Part shown: positions 1 through 11,247 of the stretch, piece by piece
Numbering within the stretch: the stretch's first letter is position 1
Layout of the letters: the number at the start of each line of letters is the position of its first letter
The notes under the pieces: model-generated
What the model saw: the letters and a program-made list of their open reading frames with translations, nothing else
The model's database searches: none
Told to the model about the DNA's origin: nothing
Translations under genes and position numbers: made by a program
Assembly: GCF_963855985.1 (NCBI RefSeq)
Contig: NC_087105.1
Span: forward strand, 498,501-562,500
Reading direction: 5' to 3'
DNA from: Ostrinia nubilalis
Taxonomy: Eukaryota; Arthropoda; Insecta; Lepidoptera; Crambidae
DNA length: 64,000 bases

Positions 1-80
1 CGCGTCGTAGCAAGACTCGCATTTATTTAAATCGTCTTGCGGAGTAATCCTTCTGTACCTGTACTATTACTTATTCTGTG
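1..80. repeat. 80-bp sequence with an inverted copy at 10670-10749
   Basis: These 80 bases are the exact reverse complement of 10670-10749. The match stops abruptly at position 80 and may continue left of the window. The pair encloses genes A, B and C. It lies in intron 1 of gene A. The family is not recognised; it could be the end of a transposon or a rearrangement footprint. Confidence 0.8.
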
Positions 81-342
81 GTATGGGTGTGTATGAAAGT
101 GTTATGTACTGTTACTCTAACCAGTCTGTCTGACAAACCACCAAATTAAAATGACATGACAATGACACCTCCTTCCCACCTTCCCACCGTTTTTTAACTG
201 TAATGAATGACTAAGCTCTACATTTATCCAATCAAGACCAATCATTGAAATATCAGTTCAGAACAATTCTACTGGGTCTACCACTTGTTCCTATACCACA
301 GCATCATAAAAACTATCCATTTACACAATTCCACGGGCTGAC

Positions 343-531
343 CTTAAACCTGTCATTCCTGGAGTGGCGGGCGTAGGGGATGCCCAGGTATGCGTGGTGT
401 GGGGGCCGGGGGGCCGGCCGCCCGCGCACCGCGCCGCCCGCGGGGCCCGCTCGCCCGGGGGGCCCGGGGGCCGCACCCACCCCCCACACCAATACCATCA
501 ACAGGTCCATCACTAGCGCGCGAACCAGCAT
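343..531 (-). CDS. Esterase-like gene A, first coding exon only (partial)
   Basis: First coding exon of a carboxylesterase-family gene. The chosen ATG is at 531-529, because the more upstream in-frame start reads GTG. The N terminus MLVRALVMDLLMVLVWG is a good signal peptide. A Gly/Pro/Arg-rich stretch follows, then GGAVRGR and YLGIPYARHSRNDRFK, which match the N-terminal esterase signature (G-x-V-R-G, then Y-x-G-I-P-Y-A ... R-F). The exon ends in phase 0 at a GTCAGC donor (342-337), the same phase as the equivalent exon of genes B-G. The remaining exons must lie left of position 1, so catalytic residues cannot be judged. The exon is far more GC-rich than its flanks. The family call is firm; activity and substrate are unknown. 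Confidence 0.75.
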
Positions 532-573
532 GCTCACCGCTGGCGTCGAGTGAGGATGTGACGCAAATGACAC

Positions 574-1792
574 TGCACTGGTAGAAAACTAACTGCATTT
601 GAATTGGTGCAAACTCGAGTGATGTGTGTACGGTTATTCTAAACTTAACGACGGATGGATTTAACTTTCGATTTCTAAAGGTGTGTGTATACTCCTAGTT
701 AATAGTTTACTTCTCATTATGCTAGGAATAATAAAAAAATAGTTGTATTTATTATGCATCATGCATGTAAATCTCATGTCAACGTGCTTTTTACAATAAT
801 TTTAGCATCTGTCTGCTGTTACATAGCGGCCTGTTCATGAAATCGATGCGCCAAAGTGCGAAAGCCTATTTCATAGAAAGCATTGAGTAGAATTTAATTG
901 GGCTTATGTTTATGTACCCACACGCTTATTCGTTGTAATCCATTTAGCCTTAAGGATCACAGGCTGAACAGATATGGAAAATGTATCTAAATTTCTTACT
1001 TCATACTATTCACCAACGACATCTTAGCACAGAATTAAATAGAGCTCTGTGACTGGTTCGTGTGTCACCCTGTGCGTCCACGCGCACTGTGAGACCTCAC
1101 AGTAATGTTTGTGAAACGGGCGTTAAAGATACAATATAATGCACAAATTATAGCTGTGTACTAGCCTAGTAACTAGTTGTAGTATATCGTGATGTGTACG
1201 TCCCTTTACCCTAGCCAATTGAAATTTGTTTACGCTGCGACTAGACAGTGTTTCCAAACAGCGAGTGGTCTAATATTTGCGTGGCCAGTGAGGCTAGGCG
1301 TGGAAACACGGTGACTCATCCATGATGTGGATCAAGCTTTCTTTTTAATCGATTATCTATGTAGATGACACTGGAACCCTGGTTTTAAATGAGACCACGA
1401 GGTTTGATTCCCAGAATCAAGTAAAGTATCACGCTTTCTGGTGACATAATAGAGAAAGAAGGTGAACAATGATTGGAAGCTTAGAAGTATACATTTGCAG
1501 CAGGTTAAATATTGTATATTTGAACTAAAAGTATACCACTAATACTCGTATTGACTAGATTTGTACATGGCTTGCGTGTCGGTCAATGAGATGGGACAGT
1601 GATTAAAACAAATTCGTTAAGTTAATAAAATACAGTCCTGATGATTTTCATTGCAGAAAAATAACCAAGTCATTTTGAGGAAGTTAAAATTGGAATTTGT
1701 ACGGAACCCTAAAACTTTTGAATATAAAAAAAATGGGTAAGATTTGATTTTGAATTTAATCTGTCACCCCACCAACCGACCAAACTATAAAG
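574..1792. other. Spacer between genes A and B
   Basis: No coding signal is seen. Bases 1045-1125 are an inverted, partial copy of the MITE at 63745-63891 (shared CACAGT, GCGCGTGGACGCAC and GGGCGT blocks). A variant poly-A signal ATTAAA for gene B lies at 1755-1760 on the minus strand, 33 bases past the stop. Confidence 0.5.
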
Positions 1793-4494
1793 TTACTCTA
1801 CACAAAAGTTCGTCATCCCCAAAATAAGGGCAACCGCAATTAGACAGTTGCTAAATCCAAAGGGAATAGCAGCGTTTCTGTCCACGAAGTGCAGACGGTA
1901 GATCTCGGTCCAGAGGTCCAGGCGCTCGGGGTGAAGCCCGCAGGCCAGGCTGGTCTCGTTGCCGATGGACAGGAACTCCTCGGCGGCGCTCAGCGGCTTC
2001 CACTCCACGCCTTCAGCCGAAGGCTGCCTGAAAATTAAACAGCTGATAAAAATTTCATAACCACCATATGTCGGTTCCATCGATTTGAAGTGGCAAAGAT
2101 AAGCGCAACGGTATTTGGTATAAACCTTCATTAGGCAGTTTTATCGCATGCACACGTAAATAAACGTTATAATATTTGAGTTAGCGTAAAAGTTATCTTG
2201 TTTAAAAAACTACTCTATTTGCAAACTGCATACATACTTGAGTAGACAGTCATGCAAATAAGTGGTGTTAAGTACCAATATAAACAAAAGCTCTTAAAAA
2301 CATACTAACCCAGTTTGAAGAAAGCTGACCCACAAATCTGCCAGCATATCGACAATGCGCTGTTCCTGGTCATCTGTCCCTTCGCTTCGAGCTCCAACGA
2401 GTGCGGCCGGGAACAAGTACCCCACGATGTCTCCCCGCACCGCCCCGTGTCTCGGCGCGTTCTCCATCGACACCAGCTGCTTGTTTAAAGCCCCAACAAA
2501 AGAAAACTCGTACAAAAAGACGCTTGCACCCGCATTCATCAACGCCCTAGCCACTCGTAGACTAGGCCCAAGATACGAGGCGTCTGTGTAATACAACGAA
2601 AGCGCCTCAGTATCCTTCAAGCTTATTTCATCGTTGCCAAAGTATTGTTCTTTGAGAGTGACTCCTACGATTTGCATTTCTGATGTGCTCTGAAAACTCA
2701 AATCATCTGGCAAGGAATTCGTAAAATGCTCATTTAACTCTGAAACGCTGTCCTCGTCATGTTCCAATGCTTCCAATAGACCAGCGTGGTTCGCTGTACC
2801 TATTATAAACGATATCTCAATCTTTTGCGTAGACAATGTTTCCCAAGGCGTCACAGTTAAAAACGACCCTTCTTCTGCTTCTTCAATGCATGGCCTAAAT
2901 TTAGTGTTCTTGGCAGATTTAATTAGTTTTTCTACATCAATATTTTTGAATAAATCGTCACCGATTTCCTCTGAGGTACTATTTCTTATTAATTCTGCGA
3001 GATTTTCTGCGGTATCAAGTGGGTTTCTATCTATGGCCCAATGAGACAGCGCCGAGCCGCTATCGGCGATGACCTTGCTAGTGAAGTTTCTAGTTTTCGG
3101 AGATAGTGCCAAATACCCGACCAATGCAGCCGAAGCGCCATCGCCACTAATTGCTATGTTCGATGGATCGCCACCAAAATTCCTTATATTGTTTTTTGTC
3201 CATTCCAAAGCCAGAATCAGATCTTTCAAAGCAGCATTGCCAGGAGCAGTGCTGTTTCGTAAACACAAAAATCCAAGAGGACCAAGACGATAATTCGGTA
3301 GCACAAGTGTAACGTTCCTATTGACTAAATCTTTGGGAATGTAAATGGCAGAATCTCCACTTCCTGTATTAAAATTGCTTTCGTGAATATAAAATAACAC
3401 ACTGGCATCGGTGACGTTCTCACGGCTGAATACGCTTAGGGTCAAACAATTGGAATCTCCCACGAAAGTGTCTCCATACAGTTGAGGACATCTGACGGTG
3501 TGTTCCATATTTTGCAGCGTTTTTTCCCAAGAATCTGGAGTCGTTGGAGCCTGAAATGATTAATGTATTTTATATTTATAAATATGTATTTAATCATAAT
3601 ATGTTCAGATAAAATGAACAATTTAGTATACCACTGGACCACGAAATAGGTTAATTAGGTCTGTTATTTTACTTATTTATTTTTATTTTTCTTTATTCAG
3701 AAAACCACAGCTCTTTATAATTATAATACAAACAGGTTATATTATAAACAGCTATATTTTATCATCCAATGGGCATTGAAACCTTTGCTATACATGGTTT
3801 TAACGTATCAGAATTTGAAGTAAAAATTAACAGAACATAAACCCACAGACTTGACACAAATACTCACATCAAAACTATTGTTGAATCTTCCGTAAGGTAT
3901 ATCAAAGTAACTAATTATATCTACGGACTCGCTTCGGACTCCTCGCACAGGGCCATGTGTGGTCTCGATGGGGTCCAGTTCCAGTTTCTCTGCAGATTCA
4001 TCATTTCCGTTTTCAGAACTACCTGGAGTTCCGTTTTCAGAACTACCTGGAGTTCCGTTTTCAGAACTACCTGGAGTTCCGTTTTCAGAACTACCTGGAG
4101 TTCCGTTTTCAGAACTACCTAGAGTTCCGTTTTCAGAACTACCTGGAATTCCGTTTTCAGTATCTGGATTTATGTTTTCGGTATCTGGAATTTCGTGTTC
4201 AGGATCTGGAATTTCGATTTCAGTGTCTGGAATTTCGTTTTCACTGTCTGGAATTTCGTTTTCAGTATCTGGAATTTCTTCTTCAGTATCAAGAGTTTCA
4301 GTATTATCTTTAGCGGACTCCGTTAAGGGTCCGTTAAGTCGGTCTTCGATGAGAAAATCATCTCGTTCAACATTAGCGTTGTGGGGTGTGGTCGACGTCA
4401 GTATCGCAGCGGTCGGCATCAACTGTATCTCCTCCGCCAGAGCAGATGCTGGAGCCAGTGTCACGTACAGCCACAGCAGTAGAGTCCACTTCAT
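1793..4494 (-). CDS. Esterase-like gene B: secreted triad-less protein with sequon-rich repeat linker
   Basis: Three exons (4494-3868, 3550-2310, 2027-1793; phases 0 and 2) give about 700 residues, longer than the usual 530-560. The signal peptide is MKWTLLLWLYVTLAPASALA. An acidic linker follows: about six heptads like PDTENEI, then six GSSENGTP octads, five with an N-G-T sequon. The esterase domain starts at GPVRG. Known family positions are lost: the nucleophile elbow reads GDGAS instead of GxSxG (about residue 347), the acid site reads NHAG instead of SDEG, the His site reads RGDIVGYLF instead of HxDxxxYLF, and the oxyanion HGG(A/G) reads HESN. The fold core (NYRLGPLGFL, FGGDPSNI) remains. 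The C terminus ends in a hydrophobic run (CLIAVALILGM), possibly a GPI signal or membrane anchor. Splice sites and open frame argue against a pseudogene. I infer a non-catalytic binding or adhesion role, as in cholinesterase-like adhesion proteins; this is not proven. Confidence 0.85.
4005..4290 (-). repeat. Coding tandem repeats in gene B linker (24-bp and 21-bp units)
   Basis: About six nearly identical 24-bp units encode GSSENGTP. They are followed at higher coordinates by about six more diverged 21-bp units encoding variants of PDTENEI. The near-identity of the 24-bp units points to recent expansion, and copy number may vary between individuals. Both units keep frame. Confidence 0.9.
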
Positions 4495-7318
4495 TGTTGT
4501 TTTTACTTCACCGTCCCTAAAAATTTAAAACTTATATTAACTCTTTAAACAAATATTGGTTTGACAAACCATCTTAGTGACAGGGTCTTCAATATAGTTA
4601 TATTTGCAAAGTTGATTTTTGTATTTCTTTAACATTTTTTCATAGCGCATTCATAATAATATACACTCGGCAATTCGGCATCAAATAAATCGCACCTCCC
4701 GCAACAAGCACTTCTCAAACGTATGCATCCCCACTTCCCACCAACATTGGTTCCATTTGAAAGCCTAGTTCTAAACTTCATTTCATTAAAGGAAAGGTTT
4801 TTACTCCAAAAATGTGTGTGTGAAGGATCCAGAATTCCAGAGTCACTTCTTCAAAAAATAGGTAGTTACGCTTGAGCCAACTTTTATGGCTATAAAACTG
4901 TTAAATTGGGATTAATCGCTATCCATCTGTTAAAAAGGACACGTGAGATCATTATTTGGTTTTATAACCACAAAAATTGATGTAATTGATCCCAGAGGTG
5001 AGCCCCAAGTGAGGCCTTTTTTCAAGTCACATTTATGGTACCTGTTAATTTATATAAAAAAAATTGTTTTTCTTTAACTTTATTGATTGGGCTTTCAAAT
5101 AACACCAATATTGTCGGGGCACCATAACTGTGTCAGAAGAAAATCTTTAAAGTTCTCGTCGCCGCAGGTGCGATTTATTTGATGTTGAGTATAATATGTA
5201 ACTTTGAATCATGGACACATTTTTGGTTCAGCTTGGAGAAAAAGTTATCTGACTTTTTCATTACCTAGCTACCAACGAAGTGCCCATATCTTTGACATCA
5301 GCATCATTAAAATGGCAATCAACTCAAGTGATCCATTTAAATGTGGTTGATGTGTAACATAATATTTCATGTATTGCGTTGCAGAAATGGCGTTGAGGTT
5401 AACTGTTTTGTATGTAGCCACCAAAGCCGCAACATTGTCCCTTGAGGGCACTAACGCAGAATGGTTTTCCATTAACTAACTAATTTAATTATTGAGTGGG
5501 CGTGTATGTGATCGGAGCGATGTGCCACAAAGCAGTAACACACAGTATACCTCCTGGCTAAAGTTTGCTGACTAGTTATGAAATTCGCATGCTAATTAAA
5601 AATTAAGGTTTTACATTTTCGATCAAGTAAAGTAGTATTAGGTAAAAGTAAAATACGCAGTCCACACAACAGGAACTTAGGTTCCTATAGGAGACTCGCC
5701 AACCGCACATCATGACGAAACGCCTAAACGATCAAATTTATCTGTAGAGCTAGATAGAGCATCCGATAAATTGCAATCGATTTGGTTATAAACATTAACC
5801 AGGACAATGTATTCCCTATTTGGCCCTGATGAGGTATCTGGCATCATTAGTTATGAACGAGCCTATTGCTCCTGATTATATTCGGCCTAACCTTAAACTG
5901 TGAGGCGCTTGTTGCCTTTATGCAAAGATAAGTAATTAATTTACATGAAATTTAATTCAGTTTGTGTTTACACGGTAAATGCCATTTAACACGTGCGGTT
6001 ACTTTGACTTGTTAATGTATTTACATGCTAATTTTGGCGAAACTTCAGAGAAAACTCCTAGCTCTCTAACGTACACGTAAAACGAAAAATTACCCATAAA
6101 AATGTTATAAACTAAATGCCAATCCTAGCTCTAAATTTCCAATACATCCATTGATTTAGTAAAAGTAACCACAATTACTTATTTCAGAAAGTCCTGAGCC
6201 GAATACCATTCCTAGTCAAAATTCACATTTCCGTGTTGATTCTTAGTCACCACTCTACGCCTTGTTGGGTCTGTCGTGTCAGCAAAGATCAATCCTTTCA
6301 TCTTCGGGTGCTTTGTCATATCCAATAAGATAAGACTGATTATCCACTGATTTATGCTTTATGTATAACAAAGTAAAACTTACCATGTGGTATGTGTGTA
6401 TGTGGCACCTCCGATTGGTTTATTGCTTCGATGAAAAGGACTGCGTTAGGCCGGCTGTATGCGCACCGCAACAGTGTGCTCTCCACACCAAACCTCGGAA
6501 GTGGTGATCGATCCAACTGATAACGGACTTGCAAGCACATTCGGGCTTGAACAGAAAGGTTCCAGTTTCCAGTATGTTCTTCTCAAATTAGTTCCGTTCA
6601 TGAAAACAAACTGATTTTTGGAGACAGCACCAATTACCAATTTTGTATTATTTATTTTTTTTAATATTAATACGTATTCTAAGGGAACGATGTGAATACG
6701 CGATTTCCTTATTTATATCTTGGTTGAGTGTCCCAAAAACCAATCGGTTGTAAAAAATTGCCATCTCTCATCAATTCAGATTCGTGTGATAGAACTATCA
6801 ACACTCGACTCTTGGTGGAAAGTCTGATCTGGAAGATTCGATTCAAAAAGTTTTTAGGAAAGCAATTTTCATTGCGCTTTTGTGCGAGTATGTACCCACT
6901 GAAAGCTCGTTATCAATTATCGCTGAGCTTCACACTGATATCGAGATAAAGCCCTGATATTATGTTTTATTCACTGTACTAGGAATCCCTGGTGCTATCA
7001 GTGTTTGTGCCGTAAAACTCAGCTTCGACCAAAGGTCACTAGGTCAGATAGGCCAAATGAGGGCCTCCTCTCCCCCACATAGTGAGATAGGCGTTAAGAA
7101 TTAAAATTAATAAGATTATTAACTAAAAATAGAAATGTTTTAACGACATTCCAAGTTTTGCACCCAACTATAAAAAAGCTTTAGGTTGCTTTCTTAATAT
7201 TCCTACGAAAATTCAAATGACTGAATAATCGTAAAATGGAAATTCCAGTCAAATAATATTTTATATCTTTATTACAACAAGATAAATTGTAACCAATTTA
7301 TTGGTCATCATCGTCACA
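4495..7318. other. Spacer between genes B and C
   Basis: No convincing gene. A perfect 17-bp inverted repeat (4681-4697 and 5166-5182, TCAAATAAATCGCACCT), with weaker similarity outside it, suggests an old MITE at about 4657-5200. A short open frame on the minus strand (6352-6540) ends at a good-looking GTAAGT donor but matches nothing I recognise. A poly-A signal for gene C lies at the right edge. Confidence 0.4.
7268..7273 (-). other. Poly-A signal of gene C
   Basis: AATAAA on the minus strand, 46 bases past the gene C stop codon. Confidence 0.7.
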
Positions 7319-9959
7319 CTACACATCAGTTAAGCTTTCGAAGAAGTGGACCATCTCCTGGTCATAGCAGCTCATGGCGCCGAAGTCGGTGGCGGGCCCG
7401 TCGATGTAGTTGTACTCCAGCGCACATGACGCCGCTCCCCAACATCCATCTCTTGATGGAGAGCTGGAAATTTAAATAAAACATCTTACTGTCTGTACTT
7501 CTTTGTAACATCTTTTACCAACATCACAAAAATTTTTGGAATCAATTCGTATGATTTTATTTTATTAATTTGGAAAGGTACACCAACAGTACAGGTGTAT
7601 ACTTACACTATTAAGAAATACAGTTTGTTCACATTTCTTATGTATACATTGTATACCTATTAAAGTCGTACACAACATTAATATATTAGATATCATTAAA
7701 TAAAAACAGTATTTTAAAGTAAATTAATTAGTATTAAAACATGACTTACTTATTCTTTATGAATGTCTCCATGATATCGGTCATCCATCCTGTCATAGCT
7801 TCATCAGCGTTACTGGCAGGTACAGGCCACGAATTCACCTTGAATATTCTGAAAAAATCCTCGTAGTGGCCGGAGCCGGAAAATGTGAGGTTCAGCGACT
7901 CCTTGATGACGCTGTACTCGGCCTCGTAGGCGTACTTGTACAGGAACGCGGGCGCACCTCCGCTGGCCGCGCGTGCCTGCGCCAGCTTGATCGCCGGGTA
8001 CTGGAACAGTGTCTCGGTACACAACTTAATGTACTCGTCCATTGTCGGAGTCGCCCTAAAATATCTTGCCAACACTTTATTCGCCATCTCCGCCGTTACG
8101 TTCGATGGAAAACTATATACAAGCTCTGGAGACAACACAAACAGCGGATTCTCTTGGATCGCAGCCACAGTGTCCACCTGGACCAACCTTGGACGAACCG
8201 TTTTGCACTCGTTGCTAGTGAAGCCAATAACTAGTGGAATATGCTTCCCGTTGCCGTTAGCTTGCAGAGTTTCTGGGTACTCGCTTAGGATAGTCGTAAA
8301 GTTTGCATATGGTGTCTCCACAACAGGGACGAAACTGGTTAAACCCGTTGTATCTATCACTACCCTGCTGGCGGCTATGAGAACGTCGATCGGCAATTCA
8401 ACAAGCTGGTCGTGGACCTCGTCGTAGTCCGTGGAGGTGATGTTCAGGGCTGAGAGGCAGAAGCCAGCCACTAGCTGAGCGTACACAGGAGACGCGCTGT
8501 AGAAGCTCTGGACAGCGACACCGCTCATAAGAAACGCACTAAAAACAGAAATGTCTTGTTATTATGAAAATTCTAACCTGATGACAAGAATAGAAAAAAA
8601 AATTACAAACCGATTGAACAATCCAGCAGCGGCTGGCGACAGCGTCAGAAGGTGCGCACTGGCAGCGCCGGCGCTCAGCCCCGCCAGCGTGACGTCGGCG
8701 GGGTTGCCTCCGAAGTAGGCCGCGTTGGCCTGCACCCAGCGCAGCAAGGTCACCATGTCGCGCAGACCATTGTTCCCGGGAATCTTCGGGGTGTTCAGGG
8801 ACAAGAAGCCGAGGAAGTCCAGCCTACAAAATGTAACCATAGTTACCTAGATCAACACTTACAGGATGCTGTGTACATTCAATGAGCTGCGCTCATAATA
8901 CTTTATTGTTTATAAGGCATTTGGTGAAGTAAATTGTATTGCCCAAAATACTTGCCTGTAATTGAACGTGATTATTATAAGACCTCTGCTGACTAAATAC
9001 TCTGGTCCATTAATGTCTGCGTCGCCGGACCCAGAGACCCAGGCGCCTCCGTGAACGAACACCAAGATCGGTAGCCTTCCAGTACAACTTGCACCTGTGT
9101 GGATGTTCGGGAGGGCATCTATTGGTACGTGTATGTTGGCATGGATGCAAGCCTCGCTGATGCCCTGCGGCCGCACCAGGGCATAAAATAACACTTCATT
9201 GTTCGGGCAGGCGGGCCCTTCGGTTGTTGCATTAAAGTCCCCGGTCCAAGGTTCATGTGGTTGAAGTTCCTATGAATTTATAAAAAAAATATACAAATTA
9301 ATAAACAGTTTTATGAGGAATGGGGATTGAACGAATTATTAACTAACTTGAAAGCGCAGCTCTCCCAGGGGCTGCTTGGCGTAAGGCACTCCTCGGAAAC
9401 TGGCGTACTGCGAGCCATCCTGCGCCAGCCGCTTGGCGCCGCACACCCATCCCGCTCGCGTGCGCGCACGCACCTCGCACTGCCTTGATGCAGACACTAT
9501 TTGGAATTATATAAAATTTAGAAAATCTTCTAAAAAGTATCTCGTCAATACTAGGTTTGTCTTTTAATTAATTTCAAATTAAATTAAAAGTTGGCCATCA
9601 GCCATTCTCACTCACTTTAATGTAATTTTATAAAATTATTTTATGATCGGTGAATTTTTACAATTATTATTATTTTTTCTTCAATGTCGAGTCGATGTTC
9701 GATACCAAGAAATGCAGTATCCACCTGTTAGGGCATATTATCTTAACAACGTAGGTACTTCACAATCGACACTAATTGTCACACATGGAAAATTATGTCG
9801 CTGGTGTATCTTTTTCAATAAAATAAAAAGTTTTACTTTTAAATTATGAAAGTCCGATAATTTCACTACTTTGAAAGAAAATTTAGAAATACCAATTTTT
9901 TAAATTTACTTACCAAAAGCAGCCAAAAGAGCAACGACGAAGACAGCTGGGCTGGCCAT
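7319..9959 (-). CDS. Secreted carboxylesterase, paralog C (551 aa)
   Basis: Type-B carboxylesterase, hydrolysing carboxyl esters outside the cell. Six exons: 9959-9914, 9496-9348, 9269-8956, 8823-8611, 8538-7750, 7463-7319; summed length 1656 bp including TAG. The signal peptide is MASPAVFVVALLAAF. Landmarks: SFRGVPYAKQPLGELRF (N-terminal signature), VHGGAW oxyanion hole (about His138), GLSAG nucleophile elbow (Ser about 220), GFTSNE (Glu about 351) and GSGHYED (His about 465). The triad is complete. Exon 3 ends at a GC donor (AG|GCAAGT); joining it to exon 4 restores NYRLDFLGFLSL, so the GC-AG intron is real. Sequons NAT, NIT, NFT and NLT suggest glycosylation. Closest in promoter to gene D. 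Substrate unknown; moth relatives include detoxifying and odorant-degrading esterases. Confidence 0.93.
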
Positions 9960-10010
9960 GTTGTTTGATACTGAAAACAATTCTAAAGACAGTGATAGCC
10001 CCCGTTCTTA

Positions 10011-10030
10011 CCTATACTTTTATTTACTTT
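10011..10030 (-). promoter_or_regulatory. TATA-like element of gene C
   Basis: ATAAAAGTATA on the minus strand about 55-65 bases before the ATG. The same stretch is conserved before gene D (22721-22740). Genes E and F instead carry ATATAAA. No transcript data are available. Confidence 0.45.
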
Positions 10031-11247
10031 AATAGGGTTCCAACTTGATCATTTATCATAGACGCATCTTGTGGTATCTTAATTTTTAAGTATTTTAATA
10101 TCTATTTTAATTGTTCTTTCATTAGATACTGCTGGGAAACGATAGGTGGACCGACCTTTTTTTTAAATACTTTTTGATACCTTTTGTTTTTTTTTATTGT
10201 TGTTCTGATTTCTATCTATTTGTAATGATACAAGAGTGTTTTAATTTCTGCTGCCCCGCTGGCATACGCTCCAAGACTGCTGTCTGCTACAGATTCAACA
10301 CGCATAATATGTTTTGTTCTAATCCATCAATGTATGATACGTACCTACAATTGCAATAAACTAATTTGATTTGATTTGATCTAAAGATCATGATTTGACT
10401 GAGTCTGATAAAAAATAAAATCTACTTGTATTTTTTAAAGCTCTATGTAACAGAGAGAACTCTAATCCTAGATTTCACCATCTTCCTTTATAACAAACGA
10501 AAAAAGTCTGTCAAACTCCGTACAAAAAACGCCCGATACAGTTATAGTTACGGTTAAAGTTAAGGTGATGCAACTCAGCCTTAAAAAAGCTAATTAATGT
10601 TATGACCATTAATAATTTGCAGCTGTGTGTACTGCTCAAATAAATGATATCATTCCAAGTAATCACTAGCACAGAATAAGTAATAGTACAGGTACAGAAG
10701 GATTACTCCGCAAGACGATTTAAATAAATGCGAGTCTTGCTACGACGCGATACAGTGGAATTCAGCTCGCACAGCACTACGTACCTACAATTTTATTCAC
10801 CTACAAGTTTTGTCTCTTTCTATCGCGTGCCTCTGAACTCTTCTTACGCTGTTAGGGTTGCTGTCTAGTAGTGTCTAGTAAAAAAATAATTAATCTACTT
10901 ATTTGTAATGAGGTACGTATGTAGGTAAGTACGCATTCATTATGGAAAACCTTGGGAGAGGCCTTTGTCCAGCAGTGGACGTCATTTATTTTGGCTGAAA
11001 CGAACGAACGCATTCTGAGCAATAGTCATGGTAGGTTAGGTTCCTATACTATCCTAAGAATTATTGATTACCTACATGGTCAACATATCTTTCAGCATCT
11101 TTGGGAAGCGAAAAGAAAGATAAATCCGGTAGATTTCTTTTCGAATTTAAACACCCGAACGCCGCACAATAATATTTCTTTCTCTTTATGTCCATTTTTA
11201 AATAATACTTCGATCATAGAATTAGGTACTACAACGCACGCCAGCGT
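10031..11247. other. Upstream flank of gene C with repeat fragments
   Basis: Holds a LINE-type tail ending in (TTTGAT)n near 10362-10380, a fragment (10490-10585) of the MITE seen whole at 18884-19002, an 80-bp sequence (10590-10670) shared with the upstream flank of gene D (24035-24110), the inverted partner of bases 1-80 (10670-10749), and a short RTE C-terminal tail (10946-10995, plus strand, LGEAFVQQWTS). The 10590-10670 match shows that the esterase duplication carried upstream DNA. Confidence 0.55.

Noticed and set aside
390..584. Plus-strand frame over the gene A exon
   Set aside because: Shadow of the GC-rich exon, without family similarity.
5269..5472. 67-codon minus-strand frame
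   Set aside because: No motif, no splice context, and average length for chance in this composition.
6352..6640. Minus-strand frames with a GTAAGT donor
   Set aside because: They match no esterase exon or known protein, and no partner exon was found. Left as spacer.
7866..8427. Long plus-strand frames opposite esterase exon 5 (also at 20700, 25704 and 54254)
   Set aside because: They recur in every paralog because the minus strand is a GC-rich conserved exon; they are shadows.
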